From Clostridiales bacterium (GTDB lineage Bacteria; Bacillota; Clostridia; Lachnospirales; JAITVM01), in assembly GCA_031285815.1 (NCBI GenBank), contig JAITVM010000289.1, positions 1 to 15,991 on the forward strand: 15,991 bases of DNA, read 5' to 3'. The first letter of the stretch is position 1; every line of letters begins with the position of its first letter. Positions 13,112 through 15,991 of the stretch are shown piece after piece. A program made the position numbers and the translations under genes. Below the pieces are notes generated by a model. It worked only from the letters and a program-made list of their open reading frames with translations, did not search any database and had not been told where the DNA came from.

Positions 13112-15366
13112 ATTTAGATACAATATGTAACCAAATATATATTGTTGCCAGAAATGAAGCGAAACTACAAAAGCACCAGTATATTACACCCGAGCATTTT
13201 TTATACGCGTCGCTTATGTTTGATATAGGAAAAGAATTGATAGAAAATTCTGGGGGCAATGTGGCCCAGATAAATAAAGACCTCCAGCTTTTTTTCAAAC
13301 AAAATTTAAACAAGTTGCACGAGGAGGGGCCTGCCGAGTCTTTTTTATTGATAGAAATGTTTGATATAGCAGCTAAGCAGGTTTATAACAGCGAAAAAAA
13401 TATTATTACTTTAGGAAACCTTGTTATGGCTATTTTTTCTTTAAAGGATAGCTATGCTTCTTATATATTAAAGAAGAATAATGTGGACAGGCTCACTATG
13501 ATACGGTTTATATCACAAGAGGCGAAAACAAAAGTATCTTATTCGCCATTGTTTGATAAGCCTGTACAAGAAAAAACTTCAGGCGTAAAGGAAAGGGAAG
13601 GCGTTTTTTTAGAGCGCTTTGCATATAGTTTGACGGAACGCGCCAGGAGTAGCCAGCTGGACCCTGTTATTGGCCGTGAAGATGTGCTTGAGCGGACAAT
13701 ACAAGTTTTATCAAGGCGTGTGAAAAATAACCCGATACATGTTGGGTACCCAGGCGTTGGTAAAACGGCGGTAGTTGAAGGCCTTGCGCAAAAAATTGCG
13801 GAGGGCAGTGTACCGGATAAGCTTAAGGGTGCTGATATTTTTTATGTAGATATGTCCGCAATTTTGGCGGGCACTAAATATAGGGGGGATTTCGAGGAGC
13901 GTTTTATTAAGCTGATCGAAATAATTTCTAAATATAATAACCCTATTATCTACTTAGACGAAATCCATAATATTGTCGGTGCCGGCGCTGTATCAGGCGG
14001 GGGCATGGATGCTTCGAGTATACTTAAGCCTTATTTATCTAAAGGCAAGATAAAATTTATAGGCTCTACAACATATGATGAATTTAAAAAGCATTTTGAA
14101 AAAGATAAGGCGCTGCTGCGCAGGTTTCAAAAAATAGATATAGAAGAGCCCTCTATTAACGACAGCATAGAGATTTTAAAAGGCGTTAAAGAAAAATATG
14201 AATCATTTCATAATGTCATATACGGCAGTGAAATTTTAAAGCTGGCATGTGAATTATCGGATAAATATATTAACGACAGGCACCTTCCGGATAAGGCAAT
14301 AGACGCCATAGACGAGACGGGCGCGTTTTTAAGGATGCATAGCCCGGGCGATGAGCCGGTTATTGTTACAAGGAAGGATTTAGAGCGCACTATATCGCTT
14401 ATGTCAAGGGTGCCCACCGATTCTGTTTCCGCAGACACAATTCAAGATTTAAAAGGCCTTGATGGAAGCTTAAAAACCTGTATTTTTGGGCAAGACAAAG
14501 CCATAGCGGATGTGGTAGATGCTATAAAGCTATCGCGCTCGGGGCTTAAGGACGAAAACAAGCCTGTTGCGTCATTGTTATTTGTTGGGCCCACCGGCGT
14601 TGGGAAGACAGAAGTGGCAAAGCAGATTTCGGAAAAATTATCGATTAAGCTTTTGCGGTTTGATATGTCAGAATATCAAGAAAAACATTCGATTGCTAAA
14701 TTAATCGGTTCGCCGCCCGGCTACGTTGGTTTTGACGAAGGCGGGATATTGACTGAAGAGATACGGCGCAACCCGCATTGCGTGTTACTGCTTGATGAAA
14801 TTGAAAAAGCCCACCCAGATGTTTTTAATGTCCTTCTGCAAGTTATGGATTATGGGACATTAACAGATAATATTGGCAAGAAAGCGGATTTTAGAAACGC
14901 CATTATTATAATGACCTCAAATGCCGGGGCGAGGGAATTAGGCAGGCCGCTGATCGGGTTTGACAACAGGTTTTATTCGGAAGGCGAAATAAATAAAGCG
15001 GTGGAAAAAACTTTTTCGCCGGAGTTTAGGAACAGGCTTGACGGGATAGTTGTATTTAATAATATAAATTTAGAAATGGCTATTAATATAACTAGGAAGG
15101 GCCTTAGTTTATTAGGCGGGAAATTAGCTAAAAAGAATATTTCCCTGGAAGCTACAGATGAGCTGGTTAATTATATTGCAGAGAAAGGCTTATCTAATAA
15201 ATATGGCGCAAGGGAAATTTTGAGGGTTATAAATAACGATATTAAAAAATTATTGGTTGATGAAATCCTGTTTGGGGATATTAGAAAAGGCGGCGTGTCT
15301 ATTCTGGATTATAAATCCGGCGAAATTTTGTTGTCGGTAAAGATGCCCGCTGGGATGGAAGTTTAA
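13108..15366 (+). CDS. clpA: ClpA, AAA+ unfoldase of the ClpAP protease
   Basis: A 752-residue Hsp100 ATPase, close to E. coli ClpA in length. The N-domain (~1-150) is the ClpS docking site. AAA1 has Walker A 'GYPGVGKT' (Lys219) and Walker B 'YLDEIH' (Asp284, Glu285). AAA2 has 'GPTGVGKT' (Lys500) and 'LLLDEIEKAHPDVF' (Glu564). There is no coiled-coil M-domain or UVR motif, which separates it from ClpB and ClpC. An IGF tripeptide (616-618) after 'TSNAGA' is the ClpP-binding loop, so it should feed ClpP. The position usually Glu before Pro-Gly in the first Walker A is Tyr214. ATG 13108 gives the family N-terminus; the frame is open to ATG 13021, but that lies in a hairpin. A weak GGTGA site precedes the start. 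Confidence 0.93.
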   Translation: MNLDTICNQIYIVARNEAKLQKHQYITPEHFLYASLMFDIGKELIENSGGNVAQINKDLQLFFKQNLNKLHEEGPAESFLLIEMFDIAAKQVYNSEKNIITLGNLVMAIFSLKDSYASYILKKNNVDRLTMIRFISQEAKTKVSYSPLFDKPVQEKTSGVKEREGVFLERFAYSLTERARSSQLDPVIGREDVLERTIQVLSRRVKNNPIHVGYPGVGKTAVVEGLAQKIAEGSVPDKLKGADIFYVDMSAILAGTKYRGDFEERFIKLIEIISKYNNPIIYLDEIHNIVGAGAVSGGGMDASSILKPYLSKGKIKFIGSTTYDEFKKHFEKDKALLRRFQKIDIEEPSINDSIEILKGVKEKYESFHNVIYGSEILKLACELSDKYINDRHLPDKAIDAIDETGAFLRMHSPGDEPVIVTRKDLERTISLMSRVPTDSVSADTIQDLKGLDGSLKTCIFGQDKAIADVVDAIKLSRSGLKDENKPVASLLFVGPTGVGKTEVAKQISEKLSIKLLRFDMSEYQEKHSIAKLIGSPPGYVGFDEGGILTEEIRRNPHCVLLLDEIEKAHPDVFNVLLQVMDYGTLTDNIGKKADFRNAIIIMTSNAGARELGRPLIGFDNRFYSEGEINKAVEKTFSPEFRNRLDGIVVFNNINLEMAINITRKGLSLLGGKLAKKNISLEATDELVNYIAEKGLSNKYGAREILRVINNDIKKLLVDEILFGDIRKGGVSILDYKSGEILLSVKMPAGMEV

Positions 15367-15386
15367 TAAACCACCGAATAAGCATT

Positions 15387-15408
15387 TGCCCCTTTTAGGG
15401 GCATTTTT
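15387..15408 (+). terminator. Intrinsic terminator of clpA
   Basis: Stem TGCCCC/GGGGCA (15387-15392 with 15398-15403), 5-nt loop, then five T, starting 20 nt after the clpA stop. Confidence 0.85.
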
Positions 15409-15650
15409 GCTGTATTGAAACGCGGGCGCAATCTTATAAAAATAAAAAAAGGGGGGGCTCCACCGTGCAATGGAGGAGTGCCCTCTTTAAATCTGAAGCG
15501 TATGGCAAAGGCACAAAACCTTCTTGATTTTATCTTTTCTACAAAGGTTATTCAAAAATTTATTTTTAATACGCTTGGATTTACCCTGTCAGCGGCTTAG
15601 AATAGGGGTTTGTCAACAGGACCAAATTTTTACATGGCCTTTTTGCTATT
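15409..15650. other. Intergenic region between two opposed terminators and the minus-strand ORF
   Basis: No convincing gene. A 61-codon TTG-initiated frame at 15415-15600 (+) has no ribosome site, overlaps the hairpin at 15444-15488 and lacks recognisable composition. A 27-codon minus-strand frame between about 15590 and 15670 also lacks support. The region may be a remnant. Confidence 0.4.
15444..15488 (-). terminator. Intrinsic terminator on the minus strand
   Basis: Read on the minus strand: a GC-rich stem of about 13 pairs with one mismatch (15488-15475 with 15461-15448), then seven T (15450-15444) followed by further T-rich sequence. It would end a transcript coming from the minus-strand ORF at 15651-15950, some 160 nt away. 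Confidence 0.65.
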
Positions 15651-15950
15651 TCAGTTCTTGGTAATAATTAGTTTAATAATTGGTGTCCAATTGTCTTCTC
15701 TCTCATAGAGTTTTAACATTTGGTTTTTAAAGTCCTTGACATTGATAGATACTGTTTCAAAATCATCTCCTTGTTCAATGTTAATACTTAACTCAAAGTT
15801 CATAATGGAGTCAATAGCAAGTGCACTTTCGAAAAACTTTTGAAGTCTCTGCATTCTTGACTCCAGACTCTCTGCTGAGTCGAGGCGCGTGTTACCGACT
15901 ATTATTTCTATGCCATCTCCACTCAATAAGCATTCAGCATTGATGTCCAA
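15651..15950 (-). CDS. Unrecognised small protein, possibly a 5'-truncated gene
   Basis: A 99-residue acidic, soluble-looking protein not recognised. Visible features are 'LLSGDGIEIIVGNTRLDS', an amphipathic helix 'LESRMQRLQKFFESALAID', two beta-like stretches ('NFELSINIEQGD', 'FETVSINVKDF') and the C-terminus 'WTPIIKLIITKN'. The only usable start is TTG 15950, which has no ribosome site, and the frame stays open a further 11 codons to a TAA at 15984-15986. This suggests a lost or frameshifted 5' end. Its codons (AGA for Arg, GGA for Gly) differ from the GGC/AGG/CGG-rich neighbours, consistent with a different origin. A terminator on the same strand lies downstream. Coding status is moderately likely; function is unknown. 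Confidence 0.45.
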   Translation of the reverse strand: MDINAECLLSGDGIEIIVGNTRLDSAESLESRMQRLQKFFESALAIDSIMNFELSINIEQGDDFETVSINVKDFKNQMLKLYEREDNWTPIIKLIITKN

Positions 15951-15991
15951 AGGATCATCAGTTAGAAACTGTTTAGAATCTTTTTAACAAA

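Noticed and set aside
15415..15600. 61-codon + strand ORF after clpA
   Set aside because: TTG start without a ribosome site, overlaps a strong minus-strand terminator hairpin, and the peptide shows no recognisable pattern.

Overview
The window (about 16 kb, AT-rich) looks like chromosome of a low-GC, endospore-forming member of the Clostridia. The main reasons are Shine-Dalgarno (SD)-led genes with TTG/GTG starts, Firmicutes-type lipoprotein and stalk-domain proteins, a zinc-ribbon membrane protein with a solute-facing propeller, and a GerS-like germination lipoprotein upstream of an alanine racemase, a pairing described in Clostridioides difficile. No tRNA, rRNA, CRISPR array or intact insertion sequence was seen.

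Left part (1-5449, all + strand): the 3' part of a DUF445 membrane protein, three tandem small palindromes, a phosphohexomutase (PGM/PMM), ribose-5-phosphate isomerase B overlapping an RbsB-like sugar-binding lipoprotein, a protein that looks like only the C-terminal half of 2-dehydro-3-deoxygalactonokinase, and a secreted protein with two copper-amine-oxidase-type stalk repeats. The theme is sugar-phosphate metabolism plus an orphan sugar-binding protein with no ABC permease in view. A bidirectional terminator separates this block from a convergent gene.

Middle (5523-9831): a minus-strand zinc-ribbon/single-TM/beta-propeller-like protein diverges from a cytoplasmic GH13 amylase/neopullulanase-type enzyme. 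Their predicted promoters overlap, and the GH13 gene has a leader of about 155 nt.

Right part (9949-15366, + strand): gerS-like, alr, mazF with no adjacent antitoxin, clpS and clpA. Alr plus MazF resembles the Bacillus alr-ndoAI-ndoA order with the antitoxin missing. ClpS plus ClpA form an N-degron adaptor/unfoldase pair with a ClpP-binding IGF loop. The non-coding DNA here is rich in palindromes: a hairpin that could mask the gerS SD, a perfect palindrome before mazF, a terminator-like hairpin directly upstream of the clpS SD, and a structured clpS-clpA spacer followed by a possible 7-codon leader ORF.

The right edge (15409-15991) differs in character: two terminators of opposite polarity, then an unrecognised minus-strand ORF with no good start, possibly a fragment or a recent arrival.

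No clearly new multi-gene system is evident. The most unusual items are the half-length DgoK-like protein, the SD-hairpin-start arrangement of the zinc-ribbon gene, the antitoxin-less mazF, and the layered leader structures around clpS-clpA.
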